A DNA stretch of 64,000 nt from Haloarcula salina. GTDB lineage: Archaea > Halobacteriota > Halobacteria > Halobacteriales > Haloarculaceae. Both the position numbers and the translations under genes were made by a program. The stretch is taken from contig NZ_WRXL01000005.1 in the NCBI RefSeq assembly GCF_010119195.1, positions 124,001 through 188,000 of the forward strand. The letters run 5' to 3'. A model generated the notes under the pieces. That model was not told where the DNA came from, did not search any database, and saw only the letters and a program-made list of their open reading frames with translations. Below are positions 8,032 through 17,525 of the stretch, piece by piece (the first letter of the stretch is position 1; each line of letters begins with the position of its first letter).

Positions 8032-10227
8032 TTACTGAGTACCCCCGTACCCACCCATTCCGTATCCCTGTTCGCCGAAGTCGTCCACGGTGGAACCGGA
8101 CTCCGTCGCCGTCTCGGTCGGTGTCGGCGTCGCTGTCTCCGTTTCAGTCGGCGTCGCTGTCTCCGTTTCAGTCGGCGTCGCTGTCTCCGTTTCAGTCGGC
8201 GTCGCTGTCTCCGTCTCGGTCGATCCCGATTCGAGGAGTTCGAACCAGTTGAAGTCGATTCCAGAGCCGGCGGCCTTTACTCGGATCGAGTGTTCACCGC
8301 CGGACGAAACCGTCACGTCGCGGAGCGTCGCGGTCTCCCAGGCGGTCCAGTCGCCGGTGGTCGGCACGTCGATAGTCCCGACCTGCGTCCCGTCGAGCGA
8401 GACCGCGAGCTGTCGGCCGCTTCGCGGAGTCGCGACGCGGACGCTGAGGTCGTAGGTCCCCGCCGGAATCTCGGCGGTGTACTGGAGCCACTCGCCGTCC
8501 TGGAAGTAGCCGACGTTGTATCCGCCGGAGACGTCCTGCGTCTCCCGGATGTCAACGTCACCGTCGCGGTAGCTCGTGTCGTACTCGTTGCCGGCTGACG
8601 TGTCGTGGTAGGCGACTCCTTCACCGCCTTGGTCGTAGTCTTCCGCCTGGATTCGGCCGGGAAGCGCCGGGAGGTTGGAAGACTCCGTATCGACCTCCTT
8701 GAACTCGGCATAGTTGAAGTCGATGCCGGAGCCGATCGCTTCGACGCGTAGCACGTGTTCGCCGTCGGCGTCGATAGATACGTTCTCGACGACAGCCAGT
8801 TCCCACGTCGTCCAGCCGCCGGTGTTGGGAACGTCCACCGTCGCCAGTTCCTGTCCGTCGAGAGAGAACTTGAGCTGACGATCGGACCGAGTCGTTGCGA
8901 CTCGGACGCCGAGATCGTACGTGCCAGGCGAAACGTCGGCGGTGTACTCCAGCCACTCGCCGTCCTGGAAGTATCCGACGTTGTACGTTCCCGACGAATC
9001 CTGTGTCTCCCGGATGTCGACGTCACCGTCGCGGTAGCTCGTGTCGTACTCGTTGCCCGTCGATGTGTCGTGGTACGCGGTTCCCTCGCCGCCGAGGTCG
9101 TAGTTTTCGGCCTCGAAGCGGCCCGGAATCGTCACCGGGGATCCGCCGTGGGGCCCCTGCGTATCGAGCGCGTCGAACTCGATCCAGTTGAGTTCGATCC
9201 CGGAGTCGAGCGCTTCGACCCGGAGAGCCGTTTGCTCGTCGAGATCGATGGAAACGTCCGAGAGCGTAACCGTCTCCCAGGTCGTCCAGTCGCCGGTGTT
9301 GGGCACCTCGACTGTTCCGAGCGTCTGATCGCCAAGCGTCAACCGTAGTTTACCGCCCGAGAACGGCGACGAGACGCGAACGCTGACATCGTAGGCTCCG
9401 GCCGTCACATCCGTCGTGTACTCGAGCCACTCTCCCGACTGGAAGTAGCCGATGTTGTAGCTCCCGGACTCGTCGCCAGTTTTGCGGATGTCGACGTCAG
9501 TATCACGGACGTTCAGGCCGTAGACGTTCCCGCTCGAAGTGTCGTGATAGCCCATTCCCTCGCCACCAACGTCGAAATTCTGGGCCTGGATTCGGCCGGG
9601 AATCGAAGCCACAGTCCCCTCGTAGGGTGACTGGGATTGCGTCGTGGTGTACTCTGTCGAGAGGTTCAGATCGTACGCGCCACCGCCTCGACTCAGGTCT
9701 AGTACCTGTACGTAGTGCGTACCGGCGGTCGAGATAGATTCCGGGATGTAGACCGGAACGTTCGGTCGGGCGTACGCCTGCGAGACGAGTTCACCCTCTG
9801 GATCGAAGAAGCCGAGTGCGGTCAGACCGGCCTCGCCGGTCGACTTGTACGAGATGGTCAGGTCGGTCGCGTCAGTTGCCTGGAAGGCAAACAGATCAGA
9901 CGCGCCGGGCGCGAGCGTCGTCGAAAGCGGTGCGTCGAAATCGATCGTCCGGACAGACCTCGCGACCGAACCGAGTTCGGCGATTTCCGTAACGTCCGTC
10001 GCGGCCACCTGTTCGGTGACCGCGGGGCTGCCACCGTACCCGAAGCCAGCAGCCGCTCCACCGGTAGTAGGACCACCATTACCGGCACAGCCGGCAAGTG
10101 AAGTCGCGGCCAGCCCCGCCAGTTTCAGGCAGGTACGGCGGTTAATAGGGGTTTTCGCCGTCGATCGATCGTCATCCTGCAACGATTCGTCAGTTGTATG
10201 CGAGCGATTCTGTTCTGTGTTCGTCAC
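8032..10227 (-). CDS. Secreted lipoprotein with three CBM6 modules
   Basis: A 731-residue exported carbohydrate-binding protein. A twin-arginine motif (R30-R31) and lipobox LAGC (Cys47) predict Tat export and lipid anchoring. Residues about 95-190 resemble a PPC-type beta-sandwich. Three CBM6 repeats follow at about 208-355, 366-505 and 515-655, each with the pattern PGRxxAxNYDxGGEGxxYHD and a GYFQxGEWLEYT block. A Thr/Glu/Pro linker of 8-residue repeats and a short GYG-rich tail end the protein. There is no catalytic domain, so binding or display is the likely role. The start codon is GTG at 10227. The gene heads an operon with the second beta-helix-like protein. Confidence 0.85.
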   Translation of the reverse strand: MTNTEQNRSHTTDESLQDDDRSTAKTPINRRTCLKLAGLAATSLAGCAGNGGPTTGGAAAGFGYGGSPAVTEQVAATDVTEIAELGSVARSVRTIDFDAPLSTTLAPGASDLFAFQATDATDLTISYKSTGEAGLTALGFFDPEGELVSQAYARPNVPVYIPESISTAGTHYVQVLDLSRGGGAYDLNLSTEYTTTQSQSPYEGTVASIPGRIQAQNFDVGGEGMGYHDTSSGNVYGLNVRDTDVDIRKTGDESGSYNIGYFQSGEWLEYTTDVTAGAYDVSVRVSSPFSGGKLRLTLGDQTLGTVEVPNTGDWTTWETVTLSDVSIDLDEQTALRVEALDSGIELNWIEFDALDTQGPHGGSPVTIPGRFEAENYDLGGEGTAYHDTSTGNEYDTSYRDGDVDIRETQDSSGTYNVGYFQDGEWLEYTADVSPGTYDLGVRVATTRSDRQLKFSLDGQELATVDVPNTGGWTTWELAVVENVSIDADGEHVLRVEAIGSGIDFNYAEFKEVDTESSNLPALPGRIQAEDYDQGGEGVAYHDTSAGNEYDTSYRDGDVDIRETQDVSGGYNVGYFQDGEWLQYTAEIPAGTYDLSVRVATPRSGRQLAVSLDGTQVGTIDVPTTGDWTAWETATLRDVTVSSGGEHSIRVKAAGSGIDFNWFELLESGSTETETATPTETETATPTETETATPTETETATPTPTETATESGSTVDDFGEQGYGMGGYGGTQ
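8111..8222 (-). repeat. In-frame 24-nt tandem repeat encoding a Thr/Glu/Pro linker
   Basis: About 4.7 copies of a 24-nt unit, with three identical copies at 8135-8206 and diverged flanking copies. Each encodes eight residues (TETETATP type). The repeats form a probably O-glycosylated spacer between the last CBM6 domain and the tail. Copy number may vary between strains. Confidence 0.85.
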
Positions 10228-10248
10228 AGTGCGGTAGTTCCTGGTTAC

Positions 10249-10257
10249 TCTTTTAAT
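10249..10257 (-). promoter_or_regulatory. TATA box of the CBM6/beta-helix operon
   Basis: On the minus strand, ATTAAAAG lies about 27 nt upstream of the GTG at 10227. This fits a leaderless transcript and supports that start codon. Confidence 0.6.
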
Positions 10258-10448
10258 GGTTGTTCCCTGGTGGGTTCCCTTGAGGTATCACAGAATCCAG
10301 GTGGATATTCTTGCGTACCAGTCTTTATTGAACGTTAATCCGAAATGTAGTCGCTCGAGAGACCGATAATGAGTTATTACCCGTTCAGAGTTGGCAGTAA
10401 GCTTTAATTACAGGCGTGTGAGTTGGCCTGTCGATACCGTCCCGTGTG

Positions 10449-10961
10449 TCAGTCTTCGGTTGGATTTTCGATGCCGACCCGACAACGCTGTCGAAGCGAC
10501 GACTTGTCCTCTGTCAGGCAGGACAGCGAAACGAGCGAGTCCTCGTCCAGTAACGACGTCTGGAACGTGGCGTGATCGCCGATGTCCATCCCGCTGTACA
10601 GGACCCGTGAAGTCTCATACTCCACGGGTTCGCCGTCGGTCGGCCGACCCAGACTCGTCTCGTGATGCGAGACGGTCACCTGAAAGCGCAGTTCGCGGTA
10701 CTGGGTTCGCAACTCAGTCGCCGCTGCCGTGGTGATCGACCCCGCCGACTCCGCGAGGAGGTCTTCGTGGTCCGAGACGACCGACGTTCCATTCGCATCG
10801 ACCGCCGCGATTTCACGTCGTTCAGACCCGGGTTCGGGGACCGCGATGAGACGCTTGGCGACGATCTGGCCCTGATTGACCCGCTGCAACCACTGGAGCA
10901 ACTGCTCGACCGACGGAACCGATACGAGCGCACTGCCGGTCAGGAACGTTCGTCGCTTCAT
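10449..10961 (-). CDS. Uncharacterised small protein with twin-arginine-like N-terminus
   Basis: A 170-residue protein starting MKRRTFLTGSALVSVP, which resembles a short Tat signal without a lipobox. The rest has no domain I recognise and is moderately acidic with no further membrane segment. A GAGGTGA ribosome site precedes the ATG. It lies 49 bp downstream of the flippase gene on the same strand, so it is probably co-transcribed and may act in surface assembly. The function is unknown. Confidence 0.65.
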   Translation of the reverse strand: MKRRTFLTGSALVSVPSVEQLLQWLQRVNQGQIVAKRLIAVPEPGSERREIAAVDANGTSVVSDHEDLLAESAGSITTAAATELRTQYRELRFQVTVSHHETSLGRPTDGEPVEYETSRVLYSGMDIGDHATFQTSLLDEDSLVSLSCLTEDKSSLRQRCRVGIENPTED

Positions 10962-11010
10962 CTCGTCACCTCGATATGTGTGCGTCGCGTGTTTTGTGTT
11001 ATCATTGACA

Positions 11011-12519
11011 TCATCCTGCGAGGGTGTCGACGATCGATTCGAGGTTCTGCTTCACTTCCCAGTCGAAGCTGACCATGAACGTAATCGAGAGGACGGCATA
11101 GGTGACGATACCGACGAGTACCAGTATGGCGAACTCGGCGATCGGTGCGTTGAGGTCCACGGTTCGATAGACGTACGTCACCGCTGCACCCATCCCGAAA
11201 CTCGCGACCAGCGGATACCCGATCTCTCGGAGAATCTCTCGTGGCGAGGAATCGACCGTTCTGGCAATCAGGTAGATGTCGATGGGCATCATCGGGAATA
11301 TGTAAATGCCCGTGATGAGTGCGGCCGTTCCTTCGATACCGTACGCCATCGTCACCGGATAGATGAATATCGCGATCAGCAAGACCCGGAGCGCCGAGAG
11401 CTTCGCGATGTAGTCTGGGCGTCCGATAGCCTTCCAAATCGGACCCATCGTCGCACCCATCGACCGTAGTAATCCATAGACGGCCAGCAGTTGCATAACT
11501 CGGATCATCGGCCGATACTCGGGCGTGAAGAACGCCTCGACGAACGCCGGCGCGACTGCTGCAATACCGACAGCCGCGGGGAACGAAGCGAACGTCGTCA
11601 TCCGAAGCGTCTGCAAATAGCCGGCCCTGAGTTTCTCGGTGTTGTCTTGGACCTTCGAATACGCCGAAAAGGTGACGCTCGAAATCGTGTGCGTGATCTC
11701 GGTCGCCGGCGCGTTCGACAGTCGGTACGCGAGCTGGTAAAACCCAAGCGCGCTCGCCATGAGCGCCCAGCCGACGAATGCGTCGTCTCCCTGGCTGTAC
11801 AGGAAGTACAGGATAGAGTTTGCAGTGATCCACTTGCCAAACCCGAGGCGTCGCCGCGCGATATCGGCCTCGAAGGCCGGCCACGGCCGGAAGCCGTCGG
11901 CGAGATACGAGACGGCGAACCGGGTCAGATCGCCCGCGATATATCCGAACGCGAGCGCGTAAACGCTCGGATCGTACAGGGCGTATCCGACCGTGACGAG
12001 GAAGTACGCGGCGGCACCGCTCACCCTGTAGACGAACTCCTTGTGGAAGTCGAGGCTCTTTTTGAAGTAGACGACGGCCGGGTTCTGGAGGCCGACGACG
12101 AGCGGCGAAAGCGCAATTACTCTGACGACGCCCGTCGCCGCCGGTTCGGCGAACAGTGCCGAGATGTAGGGCGCGCCGAAAAACAGTACCACGAAGATTA
12201 CCACTCCGCGAACCGTCTCGATCGTCCAAGCGGTGTTGAGTTCCTCGTCGACGTTGTCCTCCTCGGCCTGGATCAGAGCGTCCTTGACGCCGAGTTCCGA
12301 GAACTTCTTCAGCGAAGAGAGGATCAACAGGGCGATACCCATCAGACCGAAGGCGCGCGGCGATATCAGCGAGGCGACGATGACCAGGAGCAAGAGTTCG
12401 AGACCGCGCTCGGTGACGTTCATCACGCCGACCCAAACGCCGCTTTTCACCGCCTGCTCCATGACGTCGTCGCCGTACGGAAGCAGCCGTCGTAGTAGTT
12501 CTTTCAATTTATCTATCAT
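11011..12519 (-). CDS. Polysaccharide/oligosaccharide flippase (MATE/Wzx-like)
   Basis: About 502 residues with 12-14 membrane helices, starting with an amphipathic MIDKLKELLRRLLPYG segment. The arrangement and the early ERGLELLLLVIVASLISPRAFG helix are typical of polysaccharide flippases that move lipid-linked glycans across the membrane. The predicted start is the ATG at 12519. Upstream in-frame codons to 12609 lack coding character. With the neighbouring glycosyltransferases and nucleotidyltransferase, it completes the synthesis, flipping and assembly set. The exact substrate is unknown. Confidence 0.85.
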   Translation of the reverse strand: MIDKLKELLRRLLPYGDDVMEQAVKSGVWVGVMNVTERGLELLLLVIVASLISPRAFGLMGIALLILSSLKKFSELGVKDALIQAEEDNVDEELNTAWTIETVRGVVIFVVLFFGAPYISALFAEPAATGVVRVIALSPLVVGLQNPAVVYFKKSLDFHKEFVYRVSGAAAYFLVTVGYALYDPSVYALAFGYIAGDLTRFAVSYLADGFRPWPAFEADIARRRLGFGKWITANSILYFLYSQGDDAFVGWALMASALGFYQLAYRLSNAPATEITHTISSVTFSAYSKVQDNTEKLRAGYLQTLRMTTFASFPAAVGIAAVAPAFVEAFFTPEYRPMIRVMQLLAVYGLLRSMGATMGPIWKAIGRPDYIAKLSALRVLLIAIFIYPVTMAYGIEGTAALITGIYIFPMMPIDIYLIARTVDSSPREILREIGYPLVASFGMGAAVTYVYRTVDLNAPIAEFAILVLVGIVTYAVLSITFMVSFDWEVKQNLESIVDTLAG

Positions 12520-12725
12520 GGTCTCGACCACAACTCCTCGTGGCGCGTCCAACGGAGCCGATATACGTGGGTTACTGCGGTACGCCCACGCTTCGCTCCC
12601 GTCACACACCCTTCCCGTACAGTACTCACGTTGGTAGAGCGTTCGGGTACTATCTGTTTGTTATGCTCGTTGTAACCCTGTTGTCGATGGGGACTGATCC
12701 GTCGCGGGCGGCCGGGCATAGTCGG

Positions 12726-13865
12726 TCACTGCCCACTGGCGGTGAGTAGTTCACCGTTCTCGACCATCGCCTCGAGTGGGTTGTCGTCGATCTCGAGCGG
12801 GAAGTCTACTCTCCCGCACCGACGCGCGGACTCCCAGCACCCGAAGATCAGTTCGGTCGCCTGAAGCGCGTTATCCGCCGAGAGTTCCGGCGAGCGACCG
12901 GTATCGAGAGCGTCGACGACATCCGCTATCGCGCGGTCGACGAAGGTCTCCGGTCTGGCGGTCTCGACGGACACTCCCGGGAGACGGGTCGAGAGTTTCT
13001 GTCTGGCGGCGTCGAAAATGGATTCACTCGGGCCGTGTACGTCTTCACCGCCCGTGTCGACGGTCCGCCACTTCCCACCAGACTGGATGCGAAGCGGGGC
13101 GTCCGAGCCGCCGATCTCGATGATGCCGTCGTCACCGAGGAGACGCATTTGACAGTCGACGATTCCGCCATCTCCCGTTGAAGCGAGTCCGTTGACGCCG
13201 TTCGTGTACTGCCACTGTGCGATGGCCTGGTTCTCGTTGTGCGCGCCGAACTGCACGTTCTCCTCGCTGTATTCGATACCGGCCATCACCCACTTCGCCA
13301 CGGCCTGATCGGTGAAGAACCCGCAGAGGTCGAACAGGTGCGAACCGTAATCGAACAGGTTTTTCCCGCCGAGTTCGATTCGGTCGAGCGAGCCGATCGT
13401 TCCCCCGTCGAGGCGTTTCTTGGCCTCGCGGAACGGTTTCCCGAACCGACGCTGGTGATTGAAGGTGAGCTGTATGCCGGCCCGTTTGCATGTCGAAGCC
13501 ATTCGCTGACAATCGGCCCACGTCGTCGCCATGGGCTTCTCGCAGTGGATTGCGTCCATGACCCCGGTCTCCGCGCAGGAAACGACGACGTCCGCGTGAA
13601 CGTGCGGTGGGACACAGACGCTCACGATATCCGGTTCGATCGCCTCGAGCATCTTCACCGAGTCTGTGTACACGTTGTCGTCGGGGATATTCCACCGTTC
13701 AGCGAACTGCCGAGCGTTCTCCGGGATGATATCGGCACAGGCAGTGAGCGAACACGAATCGAGCCGACTGTATGCGCCGGCGTGTCTGTAGGCCATCGCG
13801 AATCCGTCAGTGTCCGGGTCGTCGGGATTTGCACCGGTCCCGACGACTGCGACAGTGTAAGTCAT
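12726..13865 (-). CDS. Gfo/Idh/MocA family oxidoreductase
   Basis: About 379 residues. The N-terminal Rossmann fold begins VAVVGTGANP, and the family motif CEKPMATT (about residue 120) contains the conserved EKP lysine used in NAD(P)-dependent sugar or inositol oxidoreductases. The C-terminal alpha/beta substrate domain contains LGGKNLFDYGSHLFDL, which includes the conserved H of this family. The start chosen is the ATG at 13865 (MTYTVAVVG). The enzyme probably modifies a nucleotide-linked sugar for the glycan made here. Its exact substrate cannot be inferred. Confidence 0.88.
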   Translation of the reverse strand: MTYTVAVVGTGANPDDPDTDGFAMAYRHAGAYSRLDSCSLTACADIIPENARQFAERWNIPDDNVYTDSVKMLEAIEPDIVSVCVPPHVHADVVVSCAETGVMDAIHCEKPMATTWADCQRMASTCKRAGIQLTFNHQRRFGKPFREAKKRLDGGTIGSLDRIELGGKNLFDYGSHLFDLCGFFTDQAVAKWVMAGIEYSEENVQFGAHNENQAIAQWQYTNGVNGLASTGDGGIVDCQMRLLGDDGIIEIGGSDAPLRIQSGGKWRTVDTGGEDVHGPSESIFDAARQKLSTRLPGVSVETARPETFVDRAIADVVDALDTGRSPELSADNALQATELIFGCWESARRCGRVDFPLEIDDNPLEAMVENGELLTASGQ

Positions 13866-14412
13866 CGATGGATGTGGGGCGAGGGGCCCCAATAGTAGTA
13901 ACCTCGTACTGTGGGACGGACTGACGGCCCTCGATAGCACCCACCCGGCCCAGTCGCTTCCGATAGTCGAGCGAATCCGCCGTCACTCGACTCGAACTTC
14001 CGGTAAGTTCGGTGGCCGTTCCGTCCATCGAAATTCGGGGGGTTAAACAGCTGCTAACTGTCGGCGAAAGTGAGAAGCGAGGACTGAATGACCGCCATGG
14101 GTGTCGATGGCTGGAAGGATTCCGCCGATAGCTCTCTACCTGGCAACGCTGGACCGGGCTGGCGAGCGGAGTCAGCTAAAAACGACCTCTCTCTTCATAT
14201 CATGGTTGGACAGACGGCGAAACCGCTCGACTGGGCAAGGGCCACAGTCCGAGTGGAGTGGTACGTTCAAATCCGACAATCGGCTCGAAGTATGCCATAA
14301 CTACTAAACCCGCCTTCCGACGGAATACAAACGAAATGGTACCTCGCTGTCGTCAAGATGGTTCGCGTGAGACTGTCGGACGGGTCTACGACGGTCACTC
14401 AGGCTATCGATA
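13866..14412. other. Intergenic region, no gene recognised
   Basis: About 550 bp between the divergent starts of the Gfo/Idh/MocA oxidoreductase and a 62-residue membrane protein. Short open frames exist (for example 14088-14300) but lack haloarchaeal amino-acid bias. It probably holds promoters for both flanking genes. No repeat or RNA signature was seen. Confidence 0.6.
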
Positions 14413-14601
14413 ATGGCTGACGAGTCGTCGTCCACGAAAGATTCACCTCCTATCGAGGAATCGGAGCAAGCGACACGCCGGACCGTTCTGTATCTCGTTC
14501 TCACCGCACTCTCGTTCGTCATCGCTCTCCTGTTCGAGCGGGAGCTATTCTATCGCGGGTACGGTGAAGGCGGATACGGGAACGATGACTACGGCGGTTG
14601 A
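14413..14601 (+). CDS. Small single-pass membrane protein with GYG-rich tail
   Basis: A 62-residue protein with an acidic N-terminus, one hydrophobic helix (about residues 24-41, LYLVLTALSFVIALLF) and a C-terminal tail, YRGYGEGGYGNDDYGG. The tail resembles the GYG-rich end of the CBM6 lipoprotein encoded at 8032-10227. This suggests a shared sorting, adhesion or assembly signal, but that is inference from composition. I do not recognise the family. It stands alone between divergently oriented glycan genes. Confidence 0.6.
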   Translation: MADESSSTKDSPPIEESEQATRRTVLYLVLTALSFVIALLFERELFYRGYGEGGYGNDDYGG

Positions 14602-14703
14602 ATAACTGAACCGCTGCTGTTCTCTGGAGCAGTCACGTTCTTCGCTTAGTATCGGTCGAGCGGTTCACTCCGACGGCTGGCCGGACGTGACTGTCCGTCA
14701 TCA

Positions 14704-15519
14704 TTACTCCTGAACAAGCTTGGGTTTTCGCTCGGTTCCGACTTCTACCTCTGTGGGTCGATCCGGCACCGTGCTCGGTCGCTGAGAGCTATCGAGGAGT
14801 CCCTTGATCCGACCGGCTGTCTTCGCGATCGTCCCACCGGCCTGTGTGACGGTCGCCATCGGCGTTCGTCGCACGTAGTTGAGGGGGTCAGACGCCTCAC
14901 AGAGTACGCACAGTAACTGCTCTCGTAGCGGAACGTCTCGTTTCGACCAGTAGTAGGGCGACTTCGTCTCGAGCTTGTACTGCTTCCGCCAGTAGTCAGT
15001 CATCGAATTCGCGTAGGGATGCTCCACCACAAGCTCTGGATCGTAGCGGATGTCGAACTCCTCTGTGACTCGGGACGCGAGTTCCTTCTCCTCGTGGCCC
15101 CATCCCATCTGCTCGTCCCAGCCACCGACCGTCTCGAACACCGTCCGGTGTACGCCCATGTTACAGCCCCAGAAGTGGTTGACGTAACAGGGTTCGTCAC
15201 CCCAGTCGTAGTGGTTGGTAAAGTGCCGTGAGAAGAGATCGTCGAACGGGTGAACGGTCCGGCCGGCGTACGCCGCCTCGGTCTGGAGGACGTCCCGGGC
15301 TCGCTCGAGATATCCGGATTGCGGCCGGGAGTCGTCGTCGAGAAAGACAAGTTTGTCCGTCGTCGCTCGTTCGATGCCTGCGTTTCGGGCCGCGGTCACC
15401 GGGCTTTCGTCACAGACGATGACCTCGTAATCGTCGAACGCATGATGATCGAGAACCTGTATCGCTTCTATTTCATCGCGCGACTTCAGCGTCGCAATAA
15501 TAACACTGACGGAAACCAT
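14704..15519 (-). CDS. Glycosyltransferase family 2
   Basis: A 271-residue GT-A enzyme. The N-terminus reads VSVIIATLKSRDE, then VIVCDESPVTAARNAGIE and LVFLDDDSRP (DxD-type metal site, about residues 75-83). The later GWDEQMGWGHEEKEL block matches the ED/Q-type catalytic region of family 2 enzymes. It probably extends the surface glycan. It is followed by convergent or isolated small genes rather than an obvious operon. Confidence 0.88.
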   Translation of the reverse strand: MVSVSVIIATLKSRDEIEAIQVLDHHAFDDYEVIVCDESPVTAARNAGIERATTDKLVFLDDDSRPQSGYLERARDVLQTEAAYAGRTVHPFDDLFSRHFTNHYDWGDEPCYVNHFWGCNMGVHRTVFETVGGWDEQMGWGHEEKELASRVTEEFDIRYDPELVVEHPYANSMTDYWRKQYKLETKSPYYWSKRDVPLREQLLCVLCEASDPLNYVRRTPMATVTQAGGTIAKTAGRIKGLLDSSQRPSTVPDRPTEVEVGTERKPKLVQE

Positions 15520-15603
15520 GTGAGGCCCTTGTACAAATCAGTTCTCGGGAATCGGGTATTAGTATACTCTGCTTGGTACAGGTAAGGGGTGTATTCGTCA
15601 GGC

Positions 15604-15879
15604 TCACGCCGGCATGGAAGCGATGACTGACTGCACCCACGAGACCATCGCGTAGATGAACACGACGAAGCCGCCCATCGAAATCCACCGGAGGCGCCTG
15701 TGATTTGGTGGTCGGTCCCCATCGGGATTGCTAAATTCGACGGCCAGCAAGAATCCACCGTACCCGAGGAGGTAAAACAGCAGCGGGCTCCCGAGACCGA
15801 AGAATACCATCCCGCCCACCGTCAGAGCGAGCCACGCGACGAAGAACAGCACGAAGTGTTTGATCCATGCAGCACTCAT
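15604..15879 (-). CDS. Small membrane protein of unknown function
   Basis: A 91-residue protein with three hydrophobic segments (about residues 7-27, 30-47 and 66-86) and a basic cytoplasmic loop, PNHRRLRW. I recognise no family. Codon bias and hydrophobic pattern support a real gene. It lies between the GT2 at 14704 and the YdjM-type protein, on the same strand as both. A role in membrane glycan assembly is possible but unproven. Confidence 0.55.
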   Translation of the reverse strand: MSAAWIKHFVLFFVAWLALTVGGMVFFGLGSPLLFYLLGYGGFLLAVEFSNPDGDRPPNHRRLRWISMGGFVVFIYAMVSWVQSVIASMPA

Positions 15880-16053
15880 ACTCGATTCGTCTCGATCAGA
15901 GGGTTTTGTTATGCCACTACTATAGTAGCCATTGAAGTCCAGTGTACACCGACCACACGGCTATGGCTCGATCGGTGTGTAAATCGTCTCAATTGGGACT
16001 ACAGCGTCTTGGCCGAGCGGGCGTGACCTGAATACCGGTCGTCAGGTCAGTCG

Positions 16054-16638
16054 TCAACGATGCAGCCATCTGGTGGGCACTCGCTTACTGACCATGTTCC
16101 ACCCTGGGGCCCCGTCTGCGACCCAGAGTGACAGCGCTGCCGAGAGGAGCAGAAACTCGAAGAGGACGAACCACACCGTCCGGGGATCGGCGAGCAACGC
16201 TTGATACTGTCCGAAGTAATGACGCACGTTGGCGAGAAATCCGCCGTAAGAACTGGTCTGCTTCGGCGCGATCGGCCAGAGAAACACCCGGTACGCCGGC
16301 GCACTTCCGGACGTGATCGTTCCGTACACCGCGTCCTGTGGAAGGTGGAGGAGATAGCCGGCTCCGAAGGCAGTTCCGAATTCTATCCGATCGAGATGTC
16401 GACTTATTAAGAGTACTACCATCGTCAGCGGAACGGCGACAAAGATCGAGTGGGCGACCGAGACGCCGGACGGGAATACGTGAAAGAGCCAGCTCGCTGG
16501 TTTGTCGACCATGTCGGGGAACAGTGCTCCGAAGAGGAGCGCGTAACCTTCGACGGCGTTCGGAGGCCGTCGACGGGTCGCTCGGACAGCCACCGAGTAG
16601 CAGATGTAGCTGACCGAGAAGTGCTCCCACGGCCACAT
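16054..16638 (-). CDS. YdjM/DUF457-type membrane-bound metal-dependent hydrolase
   Basis: A 194-residue integral membrane protein. The N-terminal region MWPWEHFSVSYICYSV, then GALFPDMVDKP and VAHSIFVA, matches the conserved His/Asp pattern of the LexA-binding YdjM/DUF457 family, proposed to be membrane metal-dependent hydrolases. Another histidine pair lies at GYLLHLPQD. Its start codon overlaps the stop of the nucleotidyltransferase gene by one base, so the two are translationally coupled. The physiological substrate is unknown. Its place in glycan loci suggests processing of lipid-linked intermediates. Confidence 0.75.
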   Translation of the reverse strand: MWPWEHFSVSYICYSVAVRATRRRPPNAVEGYALLFGALFPDMVDKPASWLFHVFPSGVSVAHSIFVAVPLTMVVLLISRHLDRIEFGTAFGAGYLLHLPQDAVYGTITSGSAPAYRVFLWPIAPKQTSSYGGFLANVRHYFGQYQALLADPRTVWFVLFEFLLLSAALSLWVADGAPGWNMVSKRVPTRWLHR

Positions 16639-17417
16639 TAATCGGTACTTGGCGACGTAGGCTCGGACGGTAGTTGTTCCCCGCCGTCGGGTGTCGGCGT
16701 CGGTTTCTCGTCCTGGAGCCGACGTTCAGCGGCGTCACGGTCTTCAGGGTAGCCCACGTCGATACGCCAGCCGTCGAGTCGAACCGCATCGATGGTGCGA
16801 CCGCTCTCCATCAGCAGGTCGATCGCGTCGCTAAGTTCGTACTCGCCGCGTTCGGAAGGTTGAACGAGGTTGCATGCCTCGAAGATCGCCGGCGACAGCG
16901 TATAGAATCCGGTCATGACAAGATTGGACGGCGGATCGTCGGGCTTCTCGACGACGTTGACGATCTCGCCATACTTGTTCGTCACGCAGACGCCGTACCG
17001 CGACGCCTCCGATTCGGGAACTTCCTCGACGAGGAACGCGCAATCGACCCGCTGCTCCTGCTGTCGTTGCACGACGGTATCGAGGTTCCCTCGGAAGACG
17101 TTGTCCCCGAGCATCAGCATGAAATCGTCGCCGATCTCTGACTCGGCCTGTAACAGCGCGTCAGCAAGTCCGTCGGGTTCCTCCTGCTCGACGTAGGTTA
17201 TCGGAACCCCATCGAAGTGGTCACCGTAGTGGTCGATGATCTGCCCTTTCTGGTATCCAACGACGATAACGAGTTCTTCCGCGTCGAGAGAGACGAGTTC
17301 CTCGAGACAGTGCGTCAGGAGCGGACGCCCGTCGATTTCGACGAGTGCTTTTGGAATCTCATCGGTCAGCGGACGGAGGCGTGTTCCCTTGCCAGCCGCG
17401 AGAACTACTGCTTTCAT
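16638..17417 (-). CDS. Sugar-1-phosphate nucleotidyltransferase (RmlA/AglF-like)
   Basis: About 259 residues, starting MKAVVLAAGKGTRLRPLTDE, the nucleotide-binding signature of glucose-1-phosphate uridylyl- or thymidylyltransferases. PKALVEIDGRPLL (the lysine binds the phosphate sugar) and MLGDNVF (metal-binding Asp) follow. It activates a hexose phosphate for glycan synthesis in the cytoplasm. I chose the ATG at 17417, because upstream in-frame residues do not fit. The first gene of a two-gene unit with the YdjM-type protein. UTP or dTTP specificity is not decidable here. Confidence 0.9.
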   Translation of the reverse strand: MKAVVLAAGKGTRLRPLTDEIPKALVEIDGRPLLTHCLEELVSLDAEELVIVVGYQKGQIIDHYGDHFDGVPITYVEQEEPDGLADALLQAESEIGDDFMLMLGDNVFRGNLDTVVQRQQEQRVDCAFLVEEVPESEASRYGVCVTNKYGEIVNVVEKPDDPPSNLVMTGFYTLSPAIFEACNLVQPSERGEYELSDAIDLLMESGRTIDAVRLDGWRIDVGYPEDRDAAERRLQDEKPTPTPDGGEQLPSEPTSPSTD

Positions 17418-17525
17418 CGTGTGCAGGGACCCCCAGTACACCCATTGTAATGGTGCTACTAATGCCAGACCATACCGTGCTATTCGTTCAGGTCCGACAC
17501 TGTCGAAACGGATCTCGTTCGGGAA

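Noticed and set aside
8111-8222. Short tandem repeats as a possible CRISPR array
   Set aside because: The units are contiguous 24-mers without spacers and stay in frame as a protein linker.
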